Made by a program: the position numbers and the translations under genes
Notes under the pieces: generated by a model
What the model was told of the DNA's origin: nothing
Databases searched by the model: none
Seen by the model: the letters and a program-made list of their open reading frames with translations, nothing else
DNA from: Psychroserpens sp. Hel_I_66
Lineage (GTDB): Bacteria; Bacteroidota; Bacteroidia; Flavobacteriales; Flavobacteriaceae
DNA length: 64,000 nt
Direction: 5' to 3'
Assembly (NCBI RefSeq): GCF_000799465.1
Contig: NZ_JUGU01000001.1
Coordinates: forward strand, 1,612,001-1,676,000
Part shown: positions 24,390 to 35,900 of the stretch, piece after piece
How the letters are laid out: each line of letters opens with the position of its first letter
Position numbering within the stretch: position 1 is the stretch's first letter

Positions 24390-25451
24390 TCAACCAAAAC
24401 CTCCCATATTTATCCCATCATAGTTACGTTTTACAAAACTGAGTGCGTTTCTTAAAACCTGTCCCATATTTGTGCTTTTTCTAAACTCCACATCCAAGGT
24501 GTAATTATAAATTTGCTGTTTTAGCAACTCTATATTTTTATCAATAGAGATGGTATCTTCTTCCATACAATCTAGCAACTCTCCTATTCTATCGTGATAA
24601 CTAATCATACGACGCACAATAATAGAGCGCTCCTCAATTTTATATTGGTCTATAGATTCCTTTTGGATTTTCTCGCGAACCAACTCTACCATTTTAAAAT
24701 TCTCCTTGAAAAATTGTGGTCTATAAATATTTAATTTTCCTTCGTAAGATTGTTGATCAAAATCTGTGGCTCTAATTTTAAAAATCACATGATCAAAATC
24801 ATGCGTTGGCACAATAACATAATTGTAAGAGCGCATATCTCCTAAAAGTCTAATCATGCAACGCTCGTTAAATTTCACGAACTCTTTTGCTATTTGCGCT
24901 TTTTCTGAAGCATTACATTCTGGCAACATCGACTTTATAAACTCATCACCAGGAATTCCAGCAATATGTTCTTCAATAATGGTATTTTTATATACTAAAA
25001 AATTCAGATTATACGGTGAGAGCATATGCTCCAATTCTAATCCGTATACACGAGAGGCATCCGCTTTTTTGACATAGAAATAGGTGTAATTATCATTGAG
25101 AATGTTTCGTACTTTAATTCTAAAAGGCTTTGTATTACCAAACGTGCAAAAATCTATAGCATCGATATTCAAGTATTTAAATATGGTTTCGTTACCATCT
25201 GATATTAAATTAGAATACACACGTTTTAGACTTAAATCTATCTCTTCTCGCTCATACTCATTATAATATACACGTACCCAAAGTGTATCTTCATCATTTT
25301 TATCATACACTACTATTGAACCTTGAAACCTCAATAAGTCATCATAAAAAATGGGTAATCTAAAATTTCGGTTGTATTCTTTGAGATAATTATAAAGGGT
25401 ATCGCTTATTGGATAAGCAGGTTTCTTTTTTGAAATTTTTAAATCGTCCAT
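24390..25451 (-). CDS. Conserved hypothetical protein with kinase-like catalytic motifs
   Basis: 353 aa, no signal peptide or TM. No named family recognised by eye. GDMRSYNYV (Asp205, Asn210) has the D-x4-N spacing of the aminoglycoside-phosphotransferase/kinase catalytic loop, and TDFD (230-232) sits where the metal-binding DFD/DFG would be; EEHIAGIPGDEF (160-171) resembles the hinge region of APH-like kinases. So an atypical small-molecule or protein kinase fold is possible. The C-terminal 90 residues are helical and charged. Monocistronic, divergent from the ABC transporter operon. Confidence 0.75.
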   Translation of the reverse strand: MDDLKISKKKPAYPISDTLYNYLKEYNRNFRLPIFYDDLLRFQGSIVVYDKNDEDTLWVRVYYNEYEREEIDLSLKRVYSNLISDGNETIFKYLNIDAIDFCTFGNTKPFRIKVRNILNDNYTYFYVKKADASRVYGLELEHMLSPYNLNFLVYKNTIIEEHIAGIPGDEFIKSMLPECNASEKAQIAKEFVKFNERCMIRLLGDMRSYNYVIVPTHDFDHVIFKIRATDFDQQSYEGKLNIYRPQFFKENFKMVELVREKIQKESIDQYKIEERSIIVRRMISYHDRIGELLDCMEEDTISIDKNIELLKQQIYNYTLDVEFRKSTNMGQVLRNALSFVKRNYDGINMGGFG

Positions 25452-25570
25452 ATCTATAATAAACCTCTAATTTACTATTTTCAATATTAAATTGTAACAA
25501 TTATTCGTTTAGTTCGTCGTATTTATAATCAACCATTACGGAAGCTTTTCCGTAGAAAATCAATCAAATT

Positions 25571-26479
25571 TTGGAACAAATTTTAACCATTAACAATCTT
25601 ACCAAAAAATTTGGCTACCTCACTGCTGTAAAAGACTTATCATTTACAATCAACAAAGGCAATGTTTACGGTATTTTAGGACCAAACGGAAGTGGTAAAT
25701 CAACAACCCTTGGCATCGTACTCAATGTTGTCAATAAAACCGAGGGCAGTTTCCACTGGTTTGACGGTAACACCTCAACGCACGATGCTCTTAAAAAAGT
25801 AGGCGCTATTATTGAGCGACCTAATTTTTACCCCTATATGACCGCAGAGCAAAATCTAAAATTAGTATGTAGAATTAAGGGTGTAAGTCATGATAAAATT
25901 TCAGAAAAGCTTGAAATTGTTGGGCTTTTAGACCGTAAGGATCATAAATTCAAAACCTACTCTTTAGGGATGAAACAACGTTTGGCAATCGCATCTGCCT
26001 TGTTAAATGATCCAGAAATTCTAATTCTTGACGAACCAACAAATGGTCTCGACCCACAAGGGATTCATCAAATTAGAAAAATCATAAAAGAGATTGCCAG
26101 CAATGGCACCACTATTCTTTTGGCATCTCACCTGCTCGACGAAGTTGAGAAAGTGTGTACGCACGTTGTCGTTTTGAGAAAAGGTGAGAAATTATATTCC
26201 GGTCGAGTGGACGAAATGATTTCAAGTCATGGTTTTTTTGAACTTAAGGCAGAAAAGCACAATGAGCTCAAAACCATATTGGAGAATGATACTTCCTTCG
26301 GAAAAATAAAAGTCGAAGATCAGCTAATCACTGCATTTTTAAACGAACCTATGGACGCTCCAACCTTTAACAAACTCATGTTTGATAATGGCATTATTCT
26401 CTCCCATCTCGTTAAGCGTAAAGAAAGTTTAGAAGAACAATTTTTACAATTGACAGATAATTCAGCAGTAAAATCATAA
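25571..26479 (+). CDS. ABC transporter ATP-binding protein
   Basis: 302 aa from a TTG at 25571 (MEQILTINNLTKKFG); homologues begin at this point. Walker A GPNGSGKST (37-45), signature YSLGMKQR, Walker B LILDEPTNGLD, H-loop ASHLLDE. The C-terminal 80 residues after the NBD are typical of ATPases paired with ABC-2 type permeases. The partner permease follows after 60 bp. Likely an exporter or a transporter linked to envelope function; substrate unknown. Confidence 0.93.
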   Translation: MEQILTINNLTKKFGYLTAVKDLSFTINKGNVYGILGPNGSGKSTTLGIVLNVVNKTEGSFHWFDGNTSTHDALKKVGAIIERPNFYPYMTAEQNLKLVCRIKGVSHDKISEKLEIVGLLDRKDHKFKTYSLGMKQRLAIASALLNDPEILILDEPTNGLDPQGIHQIRKIIKEIASNGTTILLASHLLDEVEKVCTHVVVLRKGEKLYSGRVDEMISSHGFFELKAEKHNELKTILENDTSFGKIKVEDQLITAFLNEPMDAPTFNKLMFDNGIILSHLVKRKESLEEQFLQLTDNSAVKS

Positions 26480-26539
26480 TCATCAATCAAAAAAAATTCT
26501 AGAGTTTTTTTTACTTCGGAATTAAAAAAATCAACCATC

Positions 26540-27364
26540 ATGTTAAGATTACTACAACTAGAACTTCAAAAATTACTGCTCAACAGAGCTAGTAAGGTTC
26601 TCATATTTATATCGTTCATTTTACCTTTTTTCATCATCCTGCTCTCTTCCATAAGATTTAATGTCTTTAATTATTTTACTTTAGAAGTTGGCCACTATGG
26701 CGTTTTTAACTTCCCAATCGTTTGGCACATCGTTACCTTTTTTGCTTCACAATTTAAGCTCTTTTTTGCCATCGTTGTGGTAAGTATGATTGGTAATGAG
26801 TATAGTAATAAAACCATAAAACAGAATTTAATTGATGGTTTGAGCAAAAAGGAATTTATACTTTCAAAGTTTTATACCATTGTATTCTTTTCTGCAATGG
26901 CAACATTATTGGTAATTATCATTTGTTTGCTCGTTGGTGTCATCTATTCTAGTATTGACGAAGTGCATTTGATTTTTAGGGAAACTGAATTTCTCTTCGC
27001 TTATTTTTTAAAACTTGTCGGTTTTTTTAGTTTGTGCTTATTTTTGGGAATGTTGGTAAAACGATCTGCTTTTGCTTTAGCATTTTTATTTGTACTGTTT
27101 ATTCTGGAGTGGATTATCTACGGACTTTTTGCATGGAAACTAGATGAAAGTACTGCGACGAAAATTCAAAATTTCTTTCCGCTAAAATCGATGTATAAGC
27201 TTATTGACCAACCCTTTCAACGTATCGCCATCTCTAAAGCCCCAAACGGACAAGACTTTTTGTACGACTTTGGAGTACATTGGTATGAGATTGCCATTGT
27301 TATGGCTTGGACAGCCTTATTTATCTTTTTATCGTATAGATTACTTAAAAAGCGAGATTTGTAA
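26540..27364 (+). CDS. ABC-2 type transporter permease
   Basis: 274 aa with about six TM segments. The cytoplasmic start LLQLELQKLLLNRASK, the amphipathic element GNEYSNKTIKQNLIDGLSKKEFILSK, and the last helix before SYRLLKKRDL are typical of the ABC-2 permease family. Pairs with the ATPase at 25571-26479. The 60-bp gap carries a copy of the TTCCGAAG-type octamer. Confidence 0.9.
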   Translation: MLRLLQLELQKLLLNRASKVLIFISFILPFFIILLSSIRFNVFNYFTLEVGHYGVFNFPIVWHIVTFFASQFKLFFAIVVVSMIGNEYSNKTIKQNLIDGLSKKEFILSKFYTIVFFSAMATLLVIIICLLVGVIYSSIDEVHLIFRETEFLFAYFLKLVGFFSLCLFLGMLVKRSAFALAFLFVLFILEWIIYGLFAWKLDESTATKIQNFFPLKSMYKLIDQPFQRIAISKAPNGQDFLYDFGVHWYEIAIVMAWTALFIFLSYRLLKKRDL

Positions 27365-27493
27365 TATCTTTAGTAACTTAGTAGCTGTGAAAAAGAACTA
27401 ATCTGGATACTTGAAATTTCCGAAGAAAATGTAGGGGTTTTATGTGACTAACTGTTCTATTAACAGAAGTTCTAAGTTAATTGCGACTATTAC

Positions 27494-30400
27494 ATGAAAA
27501 AGAATTCCCTCTTAACCTTAGCAATACTGTTTTGTGTTGCCTTTACTTTTGCTCAACAAGAAGCATCGTATTGGTATTTTGGGCAAAATGCAGGATTACG
27601 GTTTAATGCTGGTGCTGGAACGGTCACTGCAATCACCGACGGACAGATAAACACTTTAGAGGGCTGTACCTCAATTTCAGACACCGATGGCAACCTTCTT
27701 TTCTATTCTGATGGTCGTACCGTTTGGAATGCTAACCATGTACCAATGGCAAATGCAAGCGAAGCTTTAAATACTGGTCTAAAAGGTGATGATTCTAGTA
27801 CTTCATCTGGATTAATAGTGCCAAAACCTCAAGATCCAAATTTGTATTATATTTTCACGGTAGATGAACCGCATCATGATAACCCTTCCCCTCCAGATGG
27901 TAATGATGATGGTGTTAATAATGGACTAATGTACTCATTAGTTGATATCACTTTAGATGGTGGTTTAGGAGATGTTGATGATGATGAAAAAAATATGCCT
28001 CTTATAACCTATGACATAGATAATGCTCTGGAGGAGCGATTTAAATGTTCAGAAAAAATTACTGCTGTAAAAGCAGACGATTGTTCTTCTTTTTGGGTGA
28101 TTACCCATTTTATAGATACTTTTTATGCCTTTAAGGTCGATATCAATGGTGTACAGACCACACCTGTAATTTCTACCGTTGGGCCAGAAGTTCCTATTTC
28201 TGGGTATAGAAGAAATGCGCTTGGCTATCTCAAAGCTTCGCCTGATGGTTCAAAACTAGCAGTTGCCCATTTTGGGTTTGCAACTACGGAAGGTGGAGAC
28301 GATGGTGGTGGCGTGTATTTATTAGATTTTGATAATGATACTGGTACTGTCTCAAACTCTGTTGAATTATACAGTCCTAACCAAGATGACAGCCCATATG
28401 GAATTGAGTTTTCTGCGGAAAATAGAAAAGTGTATGCAACGGTTGGCGATGGCATACAGGGAAATGCTTCTAGTAGAATATTTCAATGGGACTTAGAAAG
28501 TGATGACATTCCAAATTCCATACAGCAAATCCATAGTTCCAATTCTCTTAGCGCTGGTGCGCTTCAATTGGGATTAGACAAACGAATTTATAGAGCACAG
28601 ATGAGCTTTTCAGCTTTCCCAAATACTGGTCGTTTTTTGGGTGTAATAAACAATCCCGAAGCAACGGGTACTGCTTCAAACTATAATGAAAATGGGATTT
28701 TGGTAGATATAAATAGTGGATTTCAAAATGTGAGTCGTATTGGCTTGCCTCCTTTTATCCAATCGCTGTTCAATTCTCAAATTGATATCATTCAAAATGG
28801 AATTAGCACTACAGAACTAAAACTTTGTACTGGAGATATGTACACCCTAATAGCAGAAGATGTTGAAGGAGGTACTTACACATGGATGAAAGATGGTGCT
28901 GTTTTAACAGAAACTACTTTTGAATTGGATATAACCGAACCCGGTTTTTACGAGGTTTTTATAGAACCAAATAATGGGGAATGTCCAATTGAAGGTGAAG
29001 CTGTTGTTGGTGTTTTTGATATCCCAACTGCAACGCAACCCCAAAATATGGTGAATTGTGATTTGACAGAAGCTTCGGTTTTTGATTTCACAATCCAAGA
29101 TGCCGATATTTTAAACATGCAAGACCCAGCTCAATATTCGGTTCGGTATTTTAGAACGGAAGAAGATGCAGATAATAGCGAAAACGAAATTATTGGCGAT
29201 TTTACTTCCGAAGAAAATCCGCAAATCATCTACGCTCGGGTAGATAATAATGATAACCCAAACTGCTTTGCCACAACCTCATTTACCATATCTGTATTTT
29301 TAGATCCTGTCATAAATATCTTAGATGATATTACTGTTTGCGATACCGATTTTAGCACAGACAGTATGGATGGCTTTACAACTCTAACTTTAAATGAATT
29401 AAATGCGGGAATTATTGGAGCGCAAGACGAAACTTTATATACAATTACCTATCATCCATCTCAGGAAGATGCAGATGACAATACCAGCCCATTACCTAAT
29501 ACATACACGAATACTACACCTTACACAGAAGAGATTTTCGTGAGATTAGAGAATAATCTAAATAACGATTGCTACACTACAGATTCATTTATCCTCAATG
29601 TTAACGATGCTCCACAAGCTATTGACTCATTGTTGATACAATGCGACGAGGATGGAATACCGGAAGGTTTCACCACGTTTGATCTCAACGAAGCGTTTGA
29701 CGATATTACAGGTGGAGCACCAAATAGAACAATCAATTTCTATGTTTCGCTCAGTGATTTAGAAAACGATGAGGACGAGCTCAATGCAGATGCATTTGAG
29801 AATTATTTTGATCCGCATATCATTTATGCGTTGGTAACAAACACAACAACTGGTTGTACCAATATTGCAGAGCTTACCTTGCAATCAAGTTCAACATCCT
29901 CAAACGATACCTTTATAGAAGTTTGTGACGATGATGGGACCGAAGATGGTTTTTATAATTTTAATTTAAATACTGCTTTGGATGCTATTCTCTTCGGAAT
30001 TTCTCCCGATCTCGACGTCACATTCTATGAAACCTATGACAATGCTTTAATAGAAGATAATCCCATTGGCTCAACCTTTACCAACACCATTGCGTATAAC
30101 CAAACCGTTTATGCTCGTGTTGAAAACATGAATGCATGCTTCGGAATAAGCGCCATTGAGCTCACCGTTTTTGAATTGCCAAATATCGTAATTCAAGAAG
30201 ATGTGTATTATTGCCTGAATGATTTTCCGCAGAAAATAATCTTAACTGGCGGATTAATTGACGATACGCCTAACAATTACTATTACGACTGGTCCACTGG
30301 AGAAGATGAGTTTGAAATTGAAGTGAACGAACCTGGAACTTACACTGTACGAGTCACCTCTACAGATGGTTGTTTTAAGGACAGGACGATAAACGTATTA

Positions 30401-30892
30401 CCCTCAGACATTGCAACATTTACAGATATTCAAGTTACAGATGCGAGCTCAAATAATACAATTTCAGTATTTGTAACTGGTGATGGAATTTACGAATATG
30501 CATTGGATGATCCTCAAGGTCCTTACCAAGAAAGCAATATTTTTGAAAATGTAAGTTTTGGATTTCACACCGTTTATGTGCGTGATGTGGAGAATGATTG
30601 TGGTATTGTAGATGACATTGTTTCGGTGATTGGTTTCCCTAAGTTTTTTACACCAAATGGAGACACTTATAATCCCTATTGGCAGGTCAAAGGTATTTCA
30701 ACAGATTTTCAACCTAACTCACAAATTCTTATTTTTGATCGCTATGGAAAATTGTTGGCAGAGGTTGACCCACTCGGTCCTGGTTGGGATGGTACTTTTA
30801 ACGGGTTTAATATGCCTGCAAGTGATTATTGGTTTGTGGTCACTTTAGAAGATGGACGTGTTTTTAAAAACCATTTCGCTTTAAAAAGATAA
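27494..30892 (+). CDS. Secreted T9SS type B protein with N-terminal beta-propeller-like region (1132 aa)
   Basis: Signal peptide 1-20 (FTFAQQ). The N-terminal 400 residues, starting WYFGQNAGLRFNAG, are the propeller-like region common in Bacteroidota surface proteins. About four Cys-Asp repeats follow (VNCDLTEASVFDF, TVCDTDF, IQCDEDG, EVCDDDG), then an Ig-like segment (YDWSTGEDEFEIEV). The last 85 residues (FPKFFTPNGDTYNPYWQVKG, IFDRYGKLL, GWDGTFNG, PASDYWFVV) are the CHU_C/gliding-motility-associated type B sorting domain that directs export and attachment through T9SS. First of five consecutive secreted genes. Probably cell-surface or secreted adhesin; ligand unknown. Confidence 0.9.
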   Translation: MKKNSLLTLAILFCVAFTFAQQEASYWYFGQNAGLRFNAGAGTVTAITDGQINTLEGCTSISDTDGNLLFYSDGRTVWNANHVPMANASEALNTGLKGDDSSTSSGLIVPKPQDPNLYYIFTVDEPHHDNPSPPDGNDDGVNNGLMYSLVDITLDGGLGDVDDDEKNMPLITYDIDNALEERFKCSEKITAVKADDCSSFWVITHFIDTFYAFKVDINGVQTTPVISTVGPEVPISGYRRNALGYLKASPDGSKLAVAHFGFATTEGGDDGGGVYLLDFDNDTGTVSNSVELYSPNQDDSPYGIEFSAENRKVYATVGDGIQGNASSRIFQWDLESDDIPNSIQQIHSSNSLSAGALQLGLDKRIYRAQMSFSAFPNTGRFLGVINNPEATGTASNYNENGILVDINSGFQNVSRIGLPPFIQSLFNSQIDIIQNGISTTELKLCTGDMYTLIAEDVEGGTYTWMKDGAVLTETTFELDITEPGFYEVFIEPNNGECPIEGEAVVGVFDIPTATQPQNMVNCDLTEASVFDFTIQDADILNMQDPAQYSVRYFRTEEDADNSENEIIGDFTSEENPQIIYARVDNNDNPNCFATTSFTISVFLDPVINILDDITVCDTDFSTDSMDGFTTLTLNELNAGIIGAQDETLYTITYHPSQEDADDNTSPLPNTYTNTTPYTEEIFVRLENNLNNDCYTTDSFILNVNDAPQAIDSLLIQCDEDGIPEGFTTFDLNEAFDDITGGAPNRTINFYVSLSDLENDEDELNADAFENYFDPHIIYALVTNTTTGCTNIAELTLQSSSTSSNDTFIEVCDDDGTEDGFYNFNLNTALDAILFGISPDLDVTFYETYDNALIEDNPIGSTFTNTIAYNQTVYARVENMNACFGISAIELTVFELPNIVIQEDVYYCLNDFPQKIILTGGLIDDTPNNYYYDWSTGEDEFEIEVNEPGTYTVRVTSTDGCFKDRTINVLPSDIATFTDIQVTDASSNNTISVFVTGDGIYEYALDDPQGPYQESNIFENVSFGFHTVYVRDVENDCGIVDDIVSVIGFPKFFTPNGDTYNPYWQVKGISTDFQPNSQILIFDRYGKLLAEVDPLGPGWDGTFNGFNMPASDYWFVVTLEDGRVFKNHFALKR

Positions 30893-30910
30893 AAAAGTTT
30901 AAGTTTACTC

Positions 30911-32746
30911 ATGAAGCAACATACATTTATATATCTATTTTTTATATGTATCTCTACAGCTTCATTTGCACAGGATATTGAGTTATTTGAGCAGTTTAAT
31001 GGTCGTTATGATTATACTGCAATTGGGAATACGCTCAATCCTTTTGAAAACAATCTCGATAATAGTTTCTGTTTTCCTTTAGAGTCTTCAAGTGCTTCTT
31101 TAAATATTCCTGCAACTTCTACAATTACTGCAGCTTACCTCTATTGGGCTGGATCGGGAAGTGGCGACACCAATGTGATGCTCAATGGTCTTTCTGTTGA
31201 TGCAGATGATACTTACATTGTAGAGTATGTTGAGCTAACAGATACGCTTACCTATTTTTCCTGTTATACTGATATTACAGATTTTATAATTTCCGAAGGA
31301 AATGTTGAATACACGTTTTCTGGTCTTGATATTTCCGAAGCATTAATAAATAACGATCGCTATTGTACCAACCGTACAAATTTTGCAGGATGGAGCATTT
31401 ATGTCGTTTACGAGGATGATGCATTGCCACTCAACCAATTAAATATTTACCAAGGTCTGGAAATCATCAATAGAAATAACCAGGAAAAAATCATTGTGAT
31501 TGACAATCTCAATGTAATTGATAATGAAGGTGCAAAAATTGGTTTTCTAGCTTGGGAAGGCGATAATAGTTTGAATTTTGGTGAAAGTCTATCTATTAAT
31601 GATAACATCATTTCAAATCCGCCACTCAACTTGGGTGACAATGCATTTAATGGCACCAATACGTTTACAAATTCCAGTACGTTTTATAATTGTGATTTAG
31701 ATGTTTATGACATTCAAGACAACATTAACATTGGCGACACGAGTGCAACCATTAAACTAACCACTGGCGCTTTTGATGAGTTTGATGTTTTTAGGGCAGA
31801 TTTAATAATCATTAATAATATTGTAACGGTTTTAAATAGCCAGCTACCAGATGCCACAATCACTTTAGATAATTACGGTATAAACTGTGGTGATAGAACT
31901 GTAGAAGTTGATTATACGGTCTTTAATACCAATAGTACAGATTTTTTACCAGCCAATACACCCATAGCTTTTTATGCTGAAGGCACGTTGGTTGGCCAAA
32001 CACAAACCCAAAATGATATTGCTATTGATGCTTCGGAAAGTGGAACATTCCTATTATCGCTGCCCGATGATATTGGTGATGTCATCCTCCTGACTTTGGT
32101 AGTTGATGATGACGGAACCGGTAATGGCATCGTTTCTGAAATTGTTGAAATCAACAATATTGATGATGACATTATAGAACTTTTGGTCATACCAGACATA
32201 CAAACACTGCCCAATCAAGTCACATGTAATGAAGGTTTTAATAGCGCTCTGTTCAATTTGGTTGAATTTGTCCAAAATGCTTTAGAAAGCGATATTGAAG
32301 CCCAATACTTTATAAGTCTTGAAGATTTACAGGCCAATGAAAATGCCATTATAAATCCTGAAAATTACAATAATACAAGTAACCCGCAGCGTATTTATGT
32401 CAAAGTAGATAATGCGCCATGTTATGATATTTATGAATTTGAGATTTCCGTAGAAAATTGTCCGCCATTTGTGCCAGACGGTTTTTCCCCAAATGCAGAC
32501 GGATTTAACGATTGGTTTAATATTCAAGGGTTGTATGATATCTTTGAAAATCATGAACTGAAAATTTTTAATCGTTATGGGACTTTAATCTTTGAAGGCG
32601 ATAACGATAAAAAATGGTTTGGAATCGTCAATCGAGGCTTGAACAATCATGGTAAAACTGTACCGGTTGGTACTTATTTTTATATTTTAAATCCAAACGA
32701 CACCAATTTTAAACCAATGTTTGGTTGGGTCTACGTCAACTATTAG
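30911..32746 (+). CDS. Secreted T9SS type B protein (611 aa)
   Basis: Signal peptide about 1-20 (ASFAQD). The N-terminal half carries SSSASLNIPATSTITAAYLYW and AGWSIYVVYED, a beta-sandwich region seen in other Bacteroidota exported proteins. A CARDB-like segment near residues 320-420 (VDYTVFNTNSTDFLP) and one Cys-Asp-type repeat (VTCNEGFNSALFNL) follow. Ends in a type B sorting domain (VPDGFSPNADGFNDWF, IFNRYG, PVGTYFYIL). 18 bp after the previous gene, so co-transcribed with it. Confidence 0.88.
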   Translation: MKQHTFIYLFFICISTASFAQDIELFEQFNGRYDYTAIGNTLNPFENNLDNSFCFPLESSSASLNIPATSTITAAYLYWAGSGSGDTNVMLNGLSVDADDTYIVEYVELTDTLTYFSCYTDITDFIISEGNVEYTFSGLDISEALINNDRYCTNRTNFAGWSIYVVYEDDALPLNQLNIYQGLEIINRNNQEKIIVIDNLNVIDNEGAKIGFLAWEGDNSLNFGESLSINDNIISNPPLNLGDNAFNGTNTFTNSSTFYNCDLDVYDIQDNINIGDTSATIKLTTGAFDEFDVFRADLIIINNIVTVLNSQLPDATITLDNYGINCGDRTVEVDYTVFNTNSTDFLPANTPIAFYAEGTLVGQTQTQNDIAIDASESGTFLLSLPDDIGDVILLTLVVDDDGTGNGIVSEIVEINNIDDDIIELLVIPDIQTLPNQVTCNEGFNSALFNLVEFVQNALESDIEAQYFISLEDLQANENAIINPENYNNTSNPQRIYVKVDNAPCYDIYEFEISVENCPPFVPDGFSPNADGFNDWFNIQGLYDIFENHELKIFNRYGTLIFEGDNDKKWFGIVNRGLNNHGKTVPVGTYFYILNPNDTNFKPMFGWVYVNY

Positions 32747-32912
32747 CCATAATGATCATTGATGAGCTAGGTACTGTTAAAATTTAATGCATTTCATCGT
32801 CTTTTTTTGTATTTCATCTTATTTTTAATTAATATTGCTCTATATTAAATAATCAATCTATCTGAACCCCAACTCTTTTAGTATTGATACCCAAATTTAA
32901 CGACCTACAATT

Positions 32913-35900
32913 ATGCTATTAAAAAAGTCCCTCGCTGCACTGGCATGTCTATTTTGCTGTATTACTGGTGCCCAACAAATTACAATAGATAATACATTTA
33001 CTGAGCAACAACTTATTGAAAACAACCTCATACAAGGTTGTGTTGAAATAGACAACATCCAATCTCAGGTCAATGGTCAAGTGAATGGCTTTAACAGTTT
33101 TGCTTATTTTGAAAGTGCAGACTCTGGTTTTCCTTTTCAAAACGGTATTATGCTTTCTACAGGAAACCCAATCTCTGGTGGTAACACCCAAAATAACAAT
33201 GTTCTAAACGAAGGTGAAACAGATTGGTTGACAGATCCAGATCTAGAAACTGCTCTAGGAATCAATAATACGTTAAACGCTACTTCTATAGAGTTTGACT
33301 TTATTTCAGTAACAGATCAAATCACCTTTAATTACATATTAGCTTCCGAAGAATACTTTGGAGATTTTCCATGTAATTACAGTGACGGTTTTGCATTTTT
33401 GATAAAACAAACAGGAACTTCAGACCCTTATGTAAATATTGCGGTAATCCCAGGAACCTCAACACCTGTAAATACGAATACCATCCACGATGAGATTGTT
33501 GGATTTTGCTCTCCTTCTAATGAGGAGTATTTTGAAGGTTATAATCTTGGAGATACCAATTATAATGGTAGGACTAAAGTGATGACAGCTTTTGCTACAA
33601 TAACTCCAAATGTACAGTACAGTATAAAGTTAGTCATTGCAGATCAAACAGATAAAAATTATGATTCCGCAGTTTTCATTGAGGGAAGTAGCTTTAACGC
33701 CAATATAGATTTAGGTCCAGATATTCAAACGTGTGCAAGTACCGTAACTCTAGATGGAAATATAAATAATCCAGACGCTATTTACTCATGGTATTTTAAC
33801 GGAAATTTAATTGATGGAGGCACAGAGCCAACAGCTGATGTCACAGAATCTGGTGATTACACTATTTTTGCTGAAATACCTTTGGCAGATTCCACCTGCG
33901 TTATTGAAGATACAGTAAATGTTCTATTAAGTTCTACTCAAGCAGCAGATTTAATTCCAGATTTCGAAATTTGTGATGATAGCAGTGCTGATGAGATTGA
34001 GGTATTTGATTTATCCATTAAAGATGCAGATGTGCTGTCTTCAGTTCCTGCATCAGATTATATAATTTCTTACCATTTAAGTTCTATTGACGCTCAAAAT
34101 GATGTAAATGCTATATCTGGCTCATTTCAGAATACAACCAACCCACAAACCATTTATGTAAAAATTGAGGATACTATTAACGGATGTTTGGCGTTTCAAA
34201 ATTTTGATTTGGTTGTTAATCCGCTCCCTTCTGTTACGCAACCTACAATATTGATTGCCTGTGCAGATAGTGCAGCAGACGGTTCTACTGTAATCGATTT
34301 ATCTGTAAAAGATGAAGAGATCACTAATGGAAATTTAGATCTAGCAGTTACTTACCATTTAACTCAAACCGATGCTTCCAATGGCGAAAACGCTATTGCT
34401 TTACCTTATGCAAATACAGGTGTTAATGAAACGATTTTTGTAAACGTCACTAATATGATTACAGGTTGTTCTACAACAACGACCTTAGATTTTGAAGTCA
34501 ACAACAGCCCAACGATCAATACCCAAGAACATTATATTGATGCCTGCGACACAGATAACGATGGTTTTACAACTTTCGATTTGACATCAATTATTGATGA
34601 TATTTTAGAAGGTCTAACAGGTGTTAGTGTTACTTTTCATACGTCAATAGATGATGCCAATGCCAATGAAAATGCTGTTGAGGACGAAGCAAATTTTGAA
34701 AATACGGTAGCAAATCAACAAACGTTATATATTAGAGTTGAAGATGACGCTACAGGTTGTGCATCTATAACACCAATTCAAGTACACTCAAATTTGTTAC
34801 TGTCTGCAACATTTATAAGAAACATGGGAGTTTGTGACATAGGCAATGATGGTGAGGAGAATTTCGATTTTGATGAGATTACAGAATCATTTCTAGGTGA
34901 ATTAGAAACGATCATGGATTATGAAATTGAAATCATATATTATTTAACCGAAGAGGATAGAGACAATCAAATCAACCCAATAGATACTTCAGTTTCTTTT
35001 ACTCCAACATCAAATCCACAAACGATCTATATTAGATTAGTAAGTCCTACTTGTGAGGAGATTTCAGATTTTGATTTAATCATCAACCCAATTACAGAAT
35101 TTGGTCCAATTGATAATCAGCCAATTTGCGATGAAGATCAAGACGGTATTACAACTATAAATTTAAGTCAGTTTGATCTTATGATCACGCTTGGTCAACC
35201 AAATTTTACGGTAAGGTATTTTTCTTCGGAAGAAGATGCCGAAAATGGCAACGACCCTTTACCAACAATCTACACTAACACCTCAACCACAGAAACGCTT
35301 TGGGCAAGAGTCACTTTCGGGCCAACATCTTGTGCAGATATCAATCAATTTCAAATTGAAGTTTTTCCCGCTCCTATAGCAAACGAACCTAGCGGAATCA
35401 TAATTTGTGATGACGATCAAGATGGGATCTCAAATATTAATCTGAATGCTAAAATTTCAGAGTTAGTTGATGATACCACCAATTTAAACATCACTTTCCA
35501 TACTGTTCTTGCAGATGCCGAGAATGATAGTAATTCAATTTCAGCAACAACATTTTATCCAGCAAGTACAGGTACAATTTACGCTAGGGTAGAAAATGCG
35601 ACTACTGGGTGTTCAACAATTGAAAGTTTTGAGGTTATTGTAAATACTGTCCCTGTTATTAGTAATATCAACTTATACAAATTTTGTGAAATTGGCGAGG
35701 ATGGATTTGGTGAGTTCATCTTTTCAACACAGGATACAGCCATTTTAGATGGTCAAACCGGTAAAGAAGTATTTTATTTTGAAACTGCTATCGATGCAGA
35801 AAACAATACAAATCCAATAGACAAGGATGAGGTTTACATCAACACTACAAACCCGCAAACTATTCATGTACGTGTTGAAAATATTACAGATCCAAATTGC

